From: Sipunculus nudus
Taxonomy: Eukaryota; Annelida; Sipuncula; Golfingiida; Sipunculidae
Direction of reading: 5' to 3'
Length of the DNA stretch: 64,000 nucleotides
NCBI GenBank assembly: GCA_026874595.1
Contig: CM049322.1
Location: 56,792,386 to 56,856,385 of the forward strand
A program made the translations under genes and the position numbers. Below the pieces are notes generated by a model, which ran no database searches, was not told the DNA's origin, and was given only the letters and a program-made list of their open reading frames with translations. Of this stretch, positions 63,093-64,000 are shown piece by piece. Numbering within the stretch: the first letter of the stretch is position 1; each line of letters opens with the position of its first letter.

Positions 63093-64000
63093 GTTGGTTA
63101 TTTTGTCTGCCTAGCCAACCCACCAACACTGAAATTCAGCTTATTACTATTCAATTTGAAAAAAAATTTCAAGTTATCCAAGTTGATTAAAATAATTCTA
63201 CAGTTATACACTATTTTTTTTTATTTATGGCTGTATCAATTTATATTTGAAGTTCTGACACGTTAAACACAAGTAGACATGACAAAAAATTAATGCATAC
63301 AAATGCTGTGTAGTTCTTTGTCATATTACATCTTTGATCGGTTTATTGTCTCTAAAGCGGATAAGGATGAAACATAATTCCCTCAATTTCCTATGTTAAA
63401 CCTAGCTAGCCGAATTACAATAACTGCTGCATGGTCGTGTCGCCATGAATTAGTCGCTGCAGCTCTTACAATTGTCGATATACTTTTACCTTTTTATCAG
63501 TGCTCATTTTAACCAATTATGATCAATGTCCACAGTGAAAACAACATACATGGCTCAGTATCCATTTCCCAGTACGTTTTATGGAAAAGTGTTATACCGA
63601 TTTGTTAATTTGTGACCTGTAGCTTTCAGGAAAAGAAGAATTATAAACATATCCATTTGCCAATTACCTGCCTATTTTCACTAAATATATCAGTCTCAGA
63701 TTTAAGGTACGATGATCATTTAACAAACCTATGTAACCCTTAGACATTTATAATTTCCTGTTAATTTGTAAAGTCTTTCAGCCATGTTAATGTACATATG
63801 TGAATAACCTATATTCATTAAAGGTTCTAACATTCATAATTGGTAGAAGCATGTATTTAGAAAGATTTAACTATCTTCCGAGGGATTACTTGAGCTTTGT
63901 ACTCTCCACTCTGTACATGCTTAATATTATAAATGCAGAGTCATTCAAATAATTCATACATACATATGCTTTTATCGAATGTATAATTGTCCGAAAAAAG
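63093..64000 (+). other. Atlastin-like intron, incomplete
   Basis: No next exon (expected to begin with text like VYNL) is seen before the window ends. The open frame that continues past 63,092 is intron read-through. Confidence 0.7.

Noticed and set aside
1-64000. CRISPR arrays, bacterial operons or prophage
   Set aside because: Introns, SINE, LTR elements and microsatellites mark eukaryotic DNA. The regular repeats seen are degenerate tandem satellites without the uniform spacers of CRISPR.

Overview
This window is eukaryotic nuclear DNA. It is AT-rich, with long (AT)n, (AC)n and poly-G tracts, intron-split coding sequence, a tRNA-derived SINE and decayed LTR retrotransposons. The repeat style suggests a marine invertebrate, and I would guess a mollusc, but nothing here fixes the phylum. 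Almost all of the window is non-coding and repeat-derived. There is one recognisable host gene: three internal exons of an atlastin-type dynamin-like GTPase on the + strand (59,765-63,092), which runs off the right end of the window.

Layout. 1-11.9 kb: no gene seen; tandem and dispersed repeats at 2.7-3.4, 7.2-8.1 and 8.4-9.2 kb, and a possible CRE/TATA promoter near 4.0 kb. 11.9-18.4 kb: a diverged direct duplication of about 2 kb (11,935-13,905 and 16,300-18,400). The right copy carries a complete SINE with an 11-bp target-site duplication, and a tandem repeat lies between the copies at 14.9-15.6 kb. 19.4-38.9 kb: a degenerate tandem array of a non-coding unit of about 10 kb, with a truncated copy 0, copy 1 (about 19.87-29.4 kb), copy 2 (about 29.4-38.9 kb) and a further partial copy at 50.7-51.6 kb. 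Comparing the copies exposes later insertions as filled and empty sites.

39.0-41.5 kb: a broken minus-strand gene of a widespread element-associated family with a PIN/FEN-like acidic motif and a C-terminal tesmin-like CXC motif. 44.1-50.06 kb: two head-to-head Ty3/gypsy copies. The minus-strand element has LTR, gag, then integrase upstream of reverse transcriptase, the unusual Gmr1-type order. It is interrupted inside integrase by a plus-strand copy that keeps its 800-bp LTR, a tRNA-Pro-type primer-binding site, gag and part of the protease. 51.6-59.7 kb: minisatellites and diverged repeats. 59.7-64 kb: the atlastin-like exons with a large second intron.

The mobile-element genes all carry stops or frameshifts and look dead. 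The atlastin exons have matching phases and splice sites and look functional.
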